Part shown: in pieces, positions 1 through 6,206 of the stretch | Layout of the letters: the number at the start of each line of letters is the position of its first letter | Numbering within the stretch: the first letter of the stretch is position 1 | Assembly: GCA_003229235.1 (NCBI GenBank) | Contig: QIIH01000033.1 | Coordinates: 1-7,253 of the forward strand | Length of the DNA: 7,253 nucleotides | DNA from: Flavobacteriales bacterium | GTDB lineage: Bacteria; Bacteroidota; Bacteroidia; Flavobacteriales; Flavobacteriaceae | Direction: 5' to 3' | The notes under the pieces: generated by a model | What the model was told of the DNA's origin: nothing | Database searches by the model: none | The model's input: the letters and a program-made list of their open reading frames with translations, nothing else | Made by a program: the position numbers and the translations under genes

Positions 1-42
1 AATGATCAGGGAGCAACCATTTATCTAAAGATACGCTTTTAA
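1..42 (+). CDS. C-terminal tail of a probable outer-membrane beta-barrel protein (partial, enters from the left)
   Basis: Frame 1 of the plus strand is open from the first base and reads NDQGATIYLKIRF, then TAA at 40-42. Counting back from the end, residues 1, 3, 5, 7 and 9 are F, I, L, I and A, with mostly polar residues between them. A terminal aromatic residue with alternating hydrophobics is the known C-terminal signature of outer-membrane beta-barrels recognised by the BAM machinery. The stop codon overlaps the stop of the leftward NlpC/P60 gene by two bases, so the two genes would converge with no spacer. Only 13 residues are visible, so the family cannot be named; a TonB-dependent receptor or another barrel protein would fit. 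The alternative, a leftward gene reading through the same bases, has no convincing start here. Confidence 0.5.
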   Translation, partial: NDQGATIYLKIRF

Positions 43-545
43 ATAATCCTGCGCACCTCGACAAAGGCGCTGTTCCAATAACGTTCGTCTAATGAAGAGA
101 CAATTACACCTCTAGAAGAGGTAGAATGAATAAAAAAGATAGTTCCGTTTTTGGTTTCTACAACTAGGCCAACATGATTGATGTTACGCCCGCTTTTATC
201 AGTTTTAAAAAATACCAAATCTCCAGCAGTTGTTTGTCTTAAATTAATGCGATTACCTTGTTTTGCCATGTCTCTAGACACACGTGGTAACGATATATTT
301 TGGTTCTTAAACGCAACAAACACAAGGCCTGAGCAGTCCATTCCGGCTTTTGTGGTGCCGCCAAATTTATACCGAGTGCCTTTAAAAGTTTTGGCATAGG
401 TTATAACACTATTTACCTTAGCATTGTGAGAAGAAATAGCGGTTTTTTCTTTTGAATATTGTTTAGATTGTTGGGTAGTTTTGTGAGCACTCCCACAAGA
501 AGTTAAGAGCAAGCCTAAGGCAGCAATAAGCAGTAATTTATTCAT
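39..545 (-). CDS. NlpC/P60 (C40) family lipoprotein, probable peptidoglycan endopeptidase
   Basis: A 168-residue protein, complete from ATG at 543-545 to TAA. Residues 1-17 form a lipoprotein signal: basic start, a Leu/Ala-rich core and the lipobox LTSC with Cys17 as the lipidation site. A polar linker of about 25 residues follows, rich in Lys, Ser, Thr and Gln. The NlpC/P60 domain covers about residues 45-168. The catalytic Cys71 lies in DCSGLV, the catalytic His124 in NHVGLVV, and His140 in FIHSTS is the likely third residue. The family cleaves peptide bonds in the peptidoglycan stem or crosslink, and small single-domain lipoproteins of this size and layout resemble E. coli MepS (Spr). It should act in the periplasm, anchored in the outer membrane. 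It is the last gene of the leftward block, 36 bases after lpxB. The family call is firm; the exact bond cleaved is not known from sequence. Confidence 0.93.
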   Translation of the reverse strand: MNKLLLIAALGLLLTSCGSAHKTTQQSKQYSKEKTAISSHNAKVNSVITYAKTFKGTRYKFGGTTKAGMDCSGLVFVAFKNQNISLPRVSRDMAKQGNRINLRQTTAGDLVFFKTDKSGRNINHVGLVVETKNGTIFFIHSTSSRGVIVSSLDERYWNSAFVEVRRII

Positions 546-571
546 TACATACAGGTTAAGAGGGTATGTAA
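545..571 (-). repeat. 8-bp perfect inverted repeat at the start codon of the NlpC/P60 gene
   Basis: TTACATAC at 545-552 and GTATGTAA at 564-571 are exact inverted complements with an 11-base spacer. In the leftward transcript the second arm ends on the A of the AUG start codon, so a hairpin would sit directly against the start of translation. The stem has only two G-C pairs and would be weak. There is no T-run after it, so it does not look like an intrinsic terminator for lpxB. It could modulate translation, be a protein-binding site, or be chance in AT-rich DNA. Confidence 0.3.
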
Positions 572-581
572 ACTTAATAAA

Positions 582-1691
582 TTATTGCAAGGATTCATAA
601 ATTAATGCTGCAGTCTTCTCGCTAGCTCCTCTTCCGCCAAGAGTTTTCTCTAAATCGTAGTAGTCTAAAAAGAGTGTAGCCCGACGATATTCGTCTAGTA
701 TTTCGTTGAGCTCTTTCTTTAGATTTTGAGCGTTAAAGTCGTCTTGAATAAGTTCTGAAACTACTTTTTTGTCAAGAATTAAGTTAACGAGTGAAATGTA
801 TTTTAGATTTATTACTCGTTTGGCAATTTGATAGGATATTCGACCTCCTTTATAACAAACCACTTGTGGTACCTTAAACAATGCAGTCTCTAAGGTTGCA
901 GTGCCAGAAGTAACTAAAGCCGAATTGGCGACGCTTAGCAAATCATAGGTTTTATTAGAAATAAGAGTCGCTGTACCCATAGGGATGATACTGTCATAAA
1001 AGCTCTTCTCTTGACTTGGAGCTCCGGCAACGACAAATTGATAGTCTGCGAAATCGTTTGTAATGCTCAACATTACTGCAAGCATCTTAGTAATTTCTTG
1101 CTTCCTACTACCTGGCATTATTGCGATAATTGGGCGATCGTCTAAACCGTGTTCTTTTTTAAATGTTTCTGGATTTGTAGGTGCTCTATTTGCAATTGCA
1201 TCTAGCAAAGGATGGCCAACAAAATGAACCGGCACATTATGAGAATCGTAAAAATCCTTTACAAATGGTAGCACAACATATATATGATCTATAGTTGCTT
1301 GGATAGTCTTTACCCGTCCGGGGCGAGATGCCCAAACTTGTGGACTGATGTAATAGTGCGTTTTTAATCCTTTAGGTTTAGCCCATTTAGCAATGCGCAA
1401 GTTAAATCCAGAATTATCGATAAAAATAAGTGCATCTGGCGCAAAATCTAGGATGTCTTTTTTGCAAAACTTGATGAGTTTAGAAATTTTAGGAAGGTTA
1501 GAGACTACCTCTGCAAAGCCCATAAATGCTCGATCTTTATAATGCGAAACCAATTGGCCGCCAGCTTGCTGCATCAAATCACCACCCCAACATTTAATAT
1601 CCGCCTGCCGATCTATTTCGAGCAATGCTTTTATTAGGTTAGAACCGTGTAAGTCTCCAGAGGCTTCGCCGGCGAGAATATAATATTTCAA
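582..1691 (-). CDS. lpxB: Lipid-A-disaccharide synthase (TTG start)
   Basis: A 369-residue glycosyltransferase of family GT19. It joins UDP-2,3-diacylglucosamine and lipid X (2,3-diacylglucosamine 1-phosphate) into the tetraacyl disaccharide 1-phosphate of lipid A, at the inner face of the cytoplasmic membrane. Family motifs appear in order: AGEASGDLHG at residues 7-16, FIDNSGFN at 90-97 with the conserved acidic residue Asp92, YYISPQVWA at 113-121, VGHPLLD at 158-164, MPGSRKQE at 192-199 in the nucleotide-sugar-binding half, and SGTATLETAL at 262-271. Length is normal for the family. The start is unusual. The N-terminal MKYYILAGEASGD matches the family start, but its first codon is TTG (1689-1691). 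In the same frame a TAA stop lies a few codons upstream, so no ATG is available. It lies 12 bases after the small membrane-protein gene and is probably co-transcribed with it and surE. Catalytic and binding motifs look intact. Confidence 0.97.
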   Translation of the reverse strand: MKYYILAGEASGDLHGSNLIKALLEIDRQADIKCWGGDLMQQAGGQLVSHYKDRAFMGFAEVVSNLPKISKLIKFCKKDILDFAPDALIFIDNSGFNLRIAKWAKPKGLKTHYYISPQVWASRPGRVKTIQATIDHIYVVLPFVKDFYDSHNVPVHFVGHPLLDAIANRAPTNPETFKKEHGLDDRPIIAIMPGSRKQEITKMLAVMLSITNDFADYQFVVAGAPSQEKSFYDSIIPMGTATLISNKTYDLLSVANSALVTSGTATLETALFKVPQVVCYKGGRISYQIAKRVINLKYISLVNLILDKKVVSELIQDDFNAQNLKKELNEILDEYRRATLFLDYYDLEKTLGGRGASEKTAALIYESLQ

Positions 1692-1703
1692 TGGGATAAA
1701 GAA

Positions 1704-1997
1704 TTAAACAAAATATAGTAAATAGGTGATAATTGCAGTAATAAAGGTAGCCATTAAAACCCCTCTAGCCCTATATTCCCAGTCTTTTTTAAGAAAGCCA
1801 AAAAACACTAAAAGGTTAGGCAAGGCGCCCAAGGCTAATATCATCCATAGTGTATCACCATCTTTGTAAAAAGAAAAAGTACCCATAAAGGTCAAGTTTT
1901 TAGCCATAGATAAAATCCATACACAAAGGACGATCCCAATTAGATTAGCACCAATTCCGCTTAAAAGTCCTATTAATAGCTCTTTTTTTAACTTCAT
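1704..1997 (-). CDS. Small three-helix membrane protein of unknown function
   Basis: A 97-residue protein, ATG at 1995-1997. I do not recognise a named family. It has a basic start (MKLKK) and three likely membrane helices at about residues 7-30, 50-69 and 79-97, the last running to the C-terminus. Helix 1 carries GLLSGIGANLIG, and helix 2 carries GALPNLL, each with a small residue or Pro and an Asn inside the membrane. The loop between helices 1 and 2 is about 19 residues with Lys, Asp and aromatic residues; the loop between 2 and 3 is short and charged (KKDWEYRARG). No signal peptidase site or catalytic motif is visible. It lies 11 bases after surE and 12 bases before lpxB on the same strand, so it is very probably translated from the surE-lpxB transcript. 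A role in the envelope or lipid A pathway is only suggested by this position. Confidence 0.85.
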   Translation of the reverse strand: MKLKKELLIGLLSGIGANLIGIVLCVWILSMAKNLTFMGTFSFYKDGDTLWMILALGALPNLLVFFGFLKKDWEYRARGVLMATFITAIITYLLYFV

Positions 1998-2008
1998 TTA
2001 ATTTGTGA

Positions 2009-2785
2009 TTATAAATCCCAATTGTTTAACTCATTTATTGCTTTATAGGCTGTTAGGTCGAATTGGACCGGTACCACAGAAACATAATTATTCTCAAGTG
2101 CCCATTCGTCTGTATCTTGGCCTTCGTCTAAGTTTTTAAATTCTCCACTCAACCAATAATAAGATCTCCCTTGCGGACTTTTTCTTTTGTCAAAATCTTC
2201 AATCCAATGTGCATGGGCTTGTCTAGCGATTTTTATTCCTTTTATGGGTGTATCACTTGCTTTCGGAATGTTTACATTTAAGACCACTCCTTTGGGTAAC
2301 CCATTTTGCAAGCATTCTAGCGCAATGTGCTTTACAAATTTTTTAGCCTGTTCGAAGTTTGCGTCTAAATCGTAATCGAGTAGTGAAAACCCAATAGCAG
2401 GAATTTCTTGGGTTCCGGCTTCTACCGCTGCACTCATAGTACCACTATAAATAACATTAATAGAAGAATTACTGCCGTGATTAATACCACTTACACATAA
2501 ATCGGGAGTTTCGTCTAATATTTCATTAACGGCCAGTTTTACACAATCGGCTGGAGTTCCGCTACAGCTATACTCTGTTTGCGGCCCATCGTCTAGGTGC
2601 ATACGGTCACAAAATAAAGTGTCATTAACTGTAATGGCGTGGCCCATTCCGCTTTGCGGACTATCTGGAGCTACGACTACTACGCGTCCGATGGTGTTCA
2701 TCACTTCTATAAGGGCTCTTATGCCAGGAGCTGTAATACCGTCGTCGTTCGTAACTAAAATGAGGGGTTCTTTAGACAAAATCAT
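2009..2785 (-). CDS. surE: 5'/3'-nucleotidase SurE
   Basis: Metal-dependent phosphatase that removes phosphate from nucleoside 5'- and 3'-monophosphates in the cytoplasm, with additional exopolyphosphatase activity known in some members. Started at the ATG at 2783-2785 it has 258 residues, a normal length. The N-terminal PLILVTNDDGI is the family hallmark. Predicted metal ligands are Asp14 and Asp15 (NDDG), Ser45 (PQSGMGHA) and Asn102 (SGINHGSN). Other conserved blocks are YSCSGTPADCV at 72-82 and YSGTMSAAVE at 113-122. A longer frame begins at a TTG at 2810-2812, adding nine residues (MFNFALSKT), but that stretch contains a good TAnnTTTG promoter box and does not resemble the family, so the internal ATG is preferred. 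It is the first gene of the leftward block, 11 bases ahead of the next, and diverges from prc. Confidence 0.95.
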   Translation of the reverse strand: MILSKEPLILVTNDDGITAPGIRALIEVMNTIGRVVVVAPDSPQSGMGHAITVNDTLFCDRMHLDDGPQTEYSCSGTPADCVKLAVNEILDETPDLCVSGINHGSNSSINVIYSGTMSAAVEAGTQEIPAIGFSLLDYDLDANFEQAKKFVKHIALECLQNGLPKGVVLNVNIPKASDTPIKGIKIARQAHAHWIEDFDKRKSPQGRSYYWLSGEFKNLDEGQDTDEWALENNYVSVVPVQFDLTAYKAINELNNWDL

Positions 2786-2799
2786 TGTTTTAGACAATG

Positions 2800-2827
2800 C
2801 AAAATTAAACAATTATCTTGCATCAAA
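2800..2827 (-). promoter_or_regulatory. Candidate Bacteroidota-type promoter for the surE operon
   Basis: Read on the minus strand, TAATTTTG at 2807-2800 matches the Bacteroidota -7 consensus TAnnTTTG exactly. A TTTG at 2827-2824 could be the -33 element; the spacing between them is 16 bases, slightly shorter than usual. Transcription would begin around 2793, leaving a leader of only about 8 bases before the surE ATG at 2785. That fits the ATG start and argues against the upstream TTG at 2812. Such boxes arise by chance in AT-rich DNA, but this one is well placed, in the only divergent region of the window. Confidence 0.5.
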
Positions 2828-2870
2828 TTGTAAAAGCTTGTTTAACAAAAAATTAGTACCGCTGGAGCAT

Positions 2871-2897
2871 TTTGGCACAGTTTTTTCTCTAATTTAG
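2871..2897 (+). promoter_or_regulatory. Weak candidate promoter for prc
   Basis: TAATTTAG at 2890-2897 matches TAnnTTTG at all but one fixed position, and TTTG at 2871-2874 could serve as the -33 element with a 15-base spacer, which is short. Transcription would start near 2904, about 16 bases before the prc ATG. No better match was found on the plus strand between the divergent genes, so the call rests mainly on position. Confidence 0.25.
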
Positions 2898-2919
2898 GTG
2901 GCTTATAAAAGATGACGAT

Positions 2920-5061
2920 ATGCGTTTTATGAAAAAGAACTTTAAATTTTTACTGCTTGTGATATTCGTAGCGGCTGCTTCTTGCAGTTTTACGACGAAA
3001 GATTTTGACAATCCAGACAAAGATAAATTGCTATTAGACCTAATTACATATGTGTTAGAAAAGGGGCATTACGATGCAAAAGACATTAATGACCAGTTCT
3101 CCGAAGAAGTTTTTGATAATTTTGTCGAGAGTCTTGATCCTATAAAACGGTATTTTTTGCAATCTGATATCGAGGATTTTATGGTCTATAGAAGTGAAAT
3201 TGACGATCAAATTCTTGCTAGGGAGCTCGAGTTTTTTAGCATAGTTTACGATCGTCTTGATGTTAGAATAAAAGAGGCTCAGACCTATTATCCAGAAATT
3301 TTAGACATTGCGTTCGATTATTCTATAAACGAAGAAGTAGATGTAGATTATGAGAATTTAGAGTATGCCAAAAACAAAAAAGAGCTTAAAGAACGCTGGA
3401 GACTACAATTAAAATTAACAACAATCTCTTCGTATTATAACAATATAGAAGAGAATTTGGAGAAAATCGAAGGCGAAGAAGATTATACTCCAAAGACCAA
3501 ATCTCAAATGGAGGCAGATGCTCGTGAGTCTACCTTGTCTAGTTTTACAGACAATTATAGCTTCGTAAACGATTTGGAACGAAAAGATTATTTCGCTGTG
3601 TTTTTAAATGCAATCGTAGAACAATTTGACCCGCATACCAATTATTTTGCTCCGCCAGACAGAGATCGTTTCGACATGAGAATGTCTGGAAAACTTGAAG
3701 GGATTGGAGCTCGATTACAAAAACAAAACAACAATATTAAAATAGTTGAGGTTATAAGTGGAGGTCCAGCTTGGCGTGGTGAACATATAGAAGTAGGCGA
3801 TATAATTGTAAAGGTAAAACAAGCAGACGAGAAAGACCCAGTTACCATAACAGGAATGCGTATAGACGATGCTGTTAAACTTATTAAAGGCCCAAAAGGG
3901 ACTAAAGTAACCCTAACCATTAAGCGTGTTGATGGCAGTATTGAAGAAGAAGTGATTACTAGAGATGTGGTAGAGTTAGAAGAAACCTATGCAAAAACGT
4001 CTTTGATCGAAAAGCAAGAACGTAAATTTGGTTTAATCAATTTACCGCAGTTCTATTTTGATATGGAAGATTACGACAATCGTAATGCAGCCATGGACGT
4101 TAAAAAAGAAATTGAGCGACTAAAAGATGAGGGCATGGAAGGCCTTGTGCTTGATTTGCGTAATAACGGCGGAGGTTCTTTGCGAACCGCTGTAGACATT
4201 GCAGGATTATTTATTAAAGAAGGTCCTGTGGTACAGGTTGCATCAAACGGTTCGCGCAAAGAAGTGCTTAAGGATAGAGACAAAACTGTGTTTTGGGATG
4301 GTCCATTGGTGATTTTAGTGAATGATATTTCGGCTTCGGCTTCTGAAATTTTAGCAGCGGCTATGCAAGATTATAAGCGAGCGATCATTATTGGGAGCAA
4401 GCAAACATATGGTAAAGGTACTGTTCAAAACGTGCTTGATTTAAATCAATATGTACGTCAGAACGACCTAGGAGACATGGGTGCCTTAAAAATCACTACA
4501 CAAAAATTTTATAGAGTTAATGGAGGGTCTACCCAATTAGAAGGGGTAAAAAGTGATGTTGTGATGCCAGGGCGTTATGCTTACATGGATGTTGGTGAAA
4601 GAGATTACGACAATCCACTGCCTTACGATAAGATTACTCCAGCAGATTATAAAGTTTGGGATGGTTATATCGATTACGAATCCACCATTAGTAAAAGTAA
4701 GGCTAGAATGGCGAAGAGTACAGAACTTAAATTGATAGACGAAAATGCCAAATGGATTAAACAACGACAGGACGAATCTATTGTAACTCTAAATATAGAA
4801 GGCTATACTCAGGAAATCGAAATGCGTAAGGAGTACGCCAAACGCTTTGATGCATTAGACTCGTATAAATCACAATTGGACTTTACATCACTCCCTTACG
4901 AATTGACTTTGATCGAAAAAGATACTACCTTGGGTGAAAATCGTGAACGCTGGCATAAAAACCTGCAATCTGATATATATATCGAAGAAGCCGTAAGCGT
5001 GCTAGAAGATCTTAAGATTAGCAATATAAGACAGGGCAACGTGGCTAAAATAAAAGATTAA
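2920..5061 (+). CDS. prc: C-terminal processing protease Prc/Tsp (peptidase S41A), predicted lipoprotein
   Basis: A 713-residue serine protease that degrades or trims periplasmic proteins from their C-terminus. Residues 1-22 are a signal with a hydrophobic core and lipobox-like AASC, so Cys22 may be lipidated. An alternative ATG at residue 4 (2929) gives MKKNFKF and leaves the signal intact. The charged N-terminal Tsp domain covers about 35-240 and ends in VEQFDPHTNYFAP. A PDZ domain lies at about 256-345 (GKLEGIGARL, GGPAW, VGDIIVKV). The peptidase domain covers about 360-550: LDLRNNGGGS at 411-420, the catalytic Ser473 in SASASEI, Asp484 in AMQDY and the general base Lys499 in TYGKGTVQ. KFYRVNGGSTQLEGV at 529-543 is typical of the Prc subfamily. 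A charged C-terminal region of about 150 residues follows, as in full-length bacterial Prc. The length agrees with E. coli Prc and not with the shorter CtpA group. It starts 134 bases from divergent surE and is followed after 7 bases by the permease gene. Confidence 0.96.
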   Translation: MRFMKKNFKFLLLVIFVAAASCSFTTKDFDNPDKDKLLLDLITYVLEKGHYDAKDINDQFSEEVFDNFVESLDPIKRYFLQSDIEDFMVYRSEIDDQILARELEFFSIVYDRLDVRIKEAQTYYPEILDIAFDYSINEEVDVDYENLEYAKNKKELKERWRLQLKLTTISSYYNNIEENLEKIEGEEDYTPKTKSQMEADARESTLSSFTDNYSFVNDLERKDYFAVFLNAIVEQFDPHTNYFAPPDRDRFDMRMSGKLEGIGARLQKQNNNIKIVEVISGGPAWRGEHIEVGDIIVKVKQADEKDPVTITGMRIDDAVKLIKGPKGTKVTLTIKRVDGSIEEEVITRDVVELEETYAKTSLIEKQERKFGLINLPQFYFDMEDYDNRNAAMDVKKEIERLKDEGMEGLVLDLRNNGGGSLRTAVDIAGLFIKEGPVVQVASNGSRKEVLKDRDKTVFWDGPLVILVNDISASASEILAAAMQDYKRAIIIGSKQTYGKGTVQNVLDLNQYVRQNDLGDMGALKITTQKFYRVNGGSTQLEGVKSDVVMPGRYAYMDVGERDYDNPLPYDKITPADYKVWDGYIDYESTISKSKARMAKSTELKLIDENAKWIKQRQDESIVTLNIEGYTQEIEMRKEYAKRFDALDSYKSQLDFTSLPYELTLIEKDTTLGENRERWHKNLQSDIYIEEAVSVLEDLKISNIRQGNVAKIKD

Positions 5062-5068
5062 ACCAACT

Positions 5069-6184
5069 ATGGGGAAATCCTATTCCTTAACTGCATTAGC
5101 GCTCCAAAAGTTTAAACGTAACTTTTGGGGCGTTTTTAGTTTGGCTGTTTTGGTAATAGCAATGCTCATTGCTGTTTTTGCATATTCATTGGCGCCAGAT
5201 AATTCTAGAAATGCCAATCAGATGCATGTTTCTATACACTCGAAAGCTCCAGGTTTCGAGGTGAGTATTCTTAAAGTCCCTACTGCGATGAATGTGCAAC
5301 AATCTGCTATTGATGCCTTCTTTTTTGGGCGTCGTACTAGTGTGGCAGAGATCCCTATTGCCAGTTATTCACTCACAGATGCCGGCATACGTATTACAGA
5401 ATACACACAGGATGGTTTAGAGGGTTTAGAAAAGACGTACCCATTGGCTCAATTTCCGGATGCCGATAGCTCAAAGCAGATTATCTCGCAATATGTGGTC
5501 GATAAAAAGTTTTTATTAGGAACAGATAAATACGGCCGCGATTTGCTAAGCAGAATGCTTGTGGGAATACGTATTTCGCTGGGGATTGGCTTTGTTTCTG
5601 TACTTATTTCTCTGCTTTTAGGAATGACACTTGGAGCGATTGCGGGCTATTATGGTGGCAGAATTGATACCGTAATTATGTGGATTATTAATGTTACTTG
5701 GTCTATCCCAACTTTGTTGCTGGTAATCGCGATTACCTTGGCTTTGGGTAAAGGGTTTTGGCAGGTCTTTATCGCTGTCGGGTTAACGATGTGGGTAGAA
5801 GTAGCAAGAGTGGTAAGAGGGCAAGTGATGAGCGTTAAAAATATGCAATACGTTACTGCTGCTCAAGCTTTAGGGTTTAGCAATTTTAGGGTGATAACTA
5901 AGCATATTATTCCTAATATATTGGCGCCAGTGATTGTTATATCTGCTATATCTGCTGCAAATTTTGCTGGAGCGATTTTAATAGAAAGCGGTTTGAGCTT
6001 TCTAGGAATAGGAGCACAACCACCAACGCCTAGTTGGGGTGGCATGATAAAAGATCATTATTCGTATATCGTATTGGGTAAACCTTATCTCGCCATTATC
6101 CCTGGCCTAGCGATTATGACTTTGGTGATGGCCTTTATGTTAATGGGTAATGCCCTTAGAGATGCACTGGATGTTAAGACATAG
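5069..6184 (+). CDS. OppC/DppC-like ABC transporter permease
   Basis: A 371-residue inner-membrane permease of the binding-protein-dependent family, peptide/nickel subgroup. Residues about 12-41 match the OppC-type N-terminus: a basic stretch (KFKRNFWG), then helix 1. A long extracytoplasmic stretch at about 42-148 follows and ends in FLLGTDKYGRDLLSR (148-162), the usual OppC/DppC lead-in to the core. Core helices are at about 167-192, 204-226, 229-247, 283-305 and 340-360. The EAA loop that docks to the ATPase is clear: VRGQVMSVKNMQYVTAAQALG (249-269), then the His and PN in KHIIPN (278-283). ESGLSFLGIGAQPPTPSWG (306-324) is also characteristic. The protein is longer than the usual 300 or so residues, and the excess lies in the 42-148 stretch. 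It sits 7 bases after prc, so the two are probably co-transcribed. No partner OppB/DppB, ATPase or binding protein is in the window. The substrate is unknown; a peptide is the family default. Confidence 0.93.
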   Translation: MGKSYSLTALALQKFKRNFWGVFSLAVLVIAMLIAVFAYSLAPDNSRNANQMHVSIHSKAPGFEVSILKVPTAMNVQQSAIDAFFFGRRTSVAEIPIASYSLTDAGIRITEYTQDGLEGLEKTYPLAQFPDADSSKQIISQYVVDKKFLLGTDKYGRDLLSRMLVGIRISLGIGFVSVLISLLLGMTLGAIAGYYGGRIDTVIMWIINVTWSIPTLLLVIAITLALGKGFWQVFIAVGLTMWVEVARVVRGQVMSVKNMQYVTAAQALGFSNFRVITKHIIPNILAPVIVISAISAANFAGAILIESGLSFLGIGAQPPTPSWGGMIKDHYSYIVLGKPYLAIIPGLAIMTLVMAFMLMGNALRDALDVKT

Positions 6185-6206
6185 TTAGGAGAACAATCCT
6201 CTTAAC
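6173..6206. repeat. Imperfect hairpin at the convergent permease/HlyD junction
   Basis: GTTAAGA at 6173-6179 pairs with TCTTAAC at 6200-6206 across a 20-base loop. Inside, AGGA at 6187-6190 pairs with TCCT at 6197-6200 as a competing inner stem. The structure spans both stop codons, TAG at 6182-6184 for the permease and TAA (minus strand) at 6185-6187 for the adaptor. No T-run follows on either strand, so it is not a canonical intrinsic terminator. It is the only inverted repeat I see where two convergent transcripts should end. Confidence 0.25.

Noticed and set aside
1..38. A leftward reading of the left edge (SLDKWLLPDH) that could be the start of a further gene in the leftward block
   Set aside because: There is no ATG in that frame within the window, the reading continues backwards into the NlpC/P60 gene without a sensible start, and the plus-strand reading ending in a barrel signature explains the bases better.
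553..564. Purine-rich AGGTTAAGAGGG beside the NlpC/P60 start considered as a ribosome binding site
   Set aside because: It is on the plus strand; the leftward mRNA carries the pyrimidine-rich complement, which cannot act as a Shine-Dalgarno sequence.
2619..2897. A rightward open frame of 92 codons across the surE start and the divergent region
   Set aside because: It lies antisense to well-supported surE codons and covers the candidate promoters; its translation has no recognisable features.
3642..3920. A leftward open frame of 92 codons inside prc
   Set aside because: It is antisense to the PDZ region of prc, and its composition (many Ser, Ile, Pro) is what the complement of such coding DNA gives.
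4330..4344. Short TCGGCT repeat in prc
   Set aside because: It encodes the conserved SASAS around the catalytic serine, so protein constraint explains it.
5938..5955. A perfect 9-bp tandem duplication (TATATCTGC twice) inside the permease gene
   Set aside because: It is in frame and encodes a small-residue helix stretch (ISAISA) that fits a membrane helix; two copies of so short a unit are not evidence of a repeat element.
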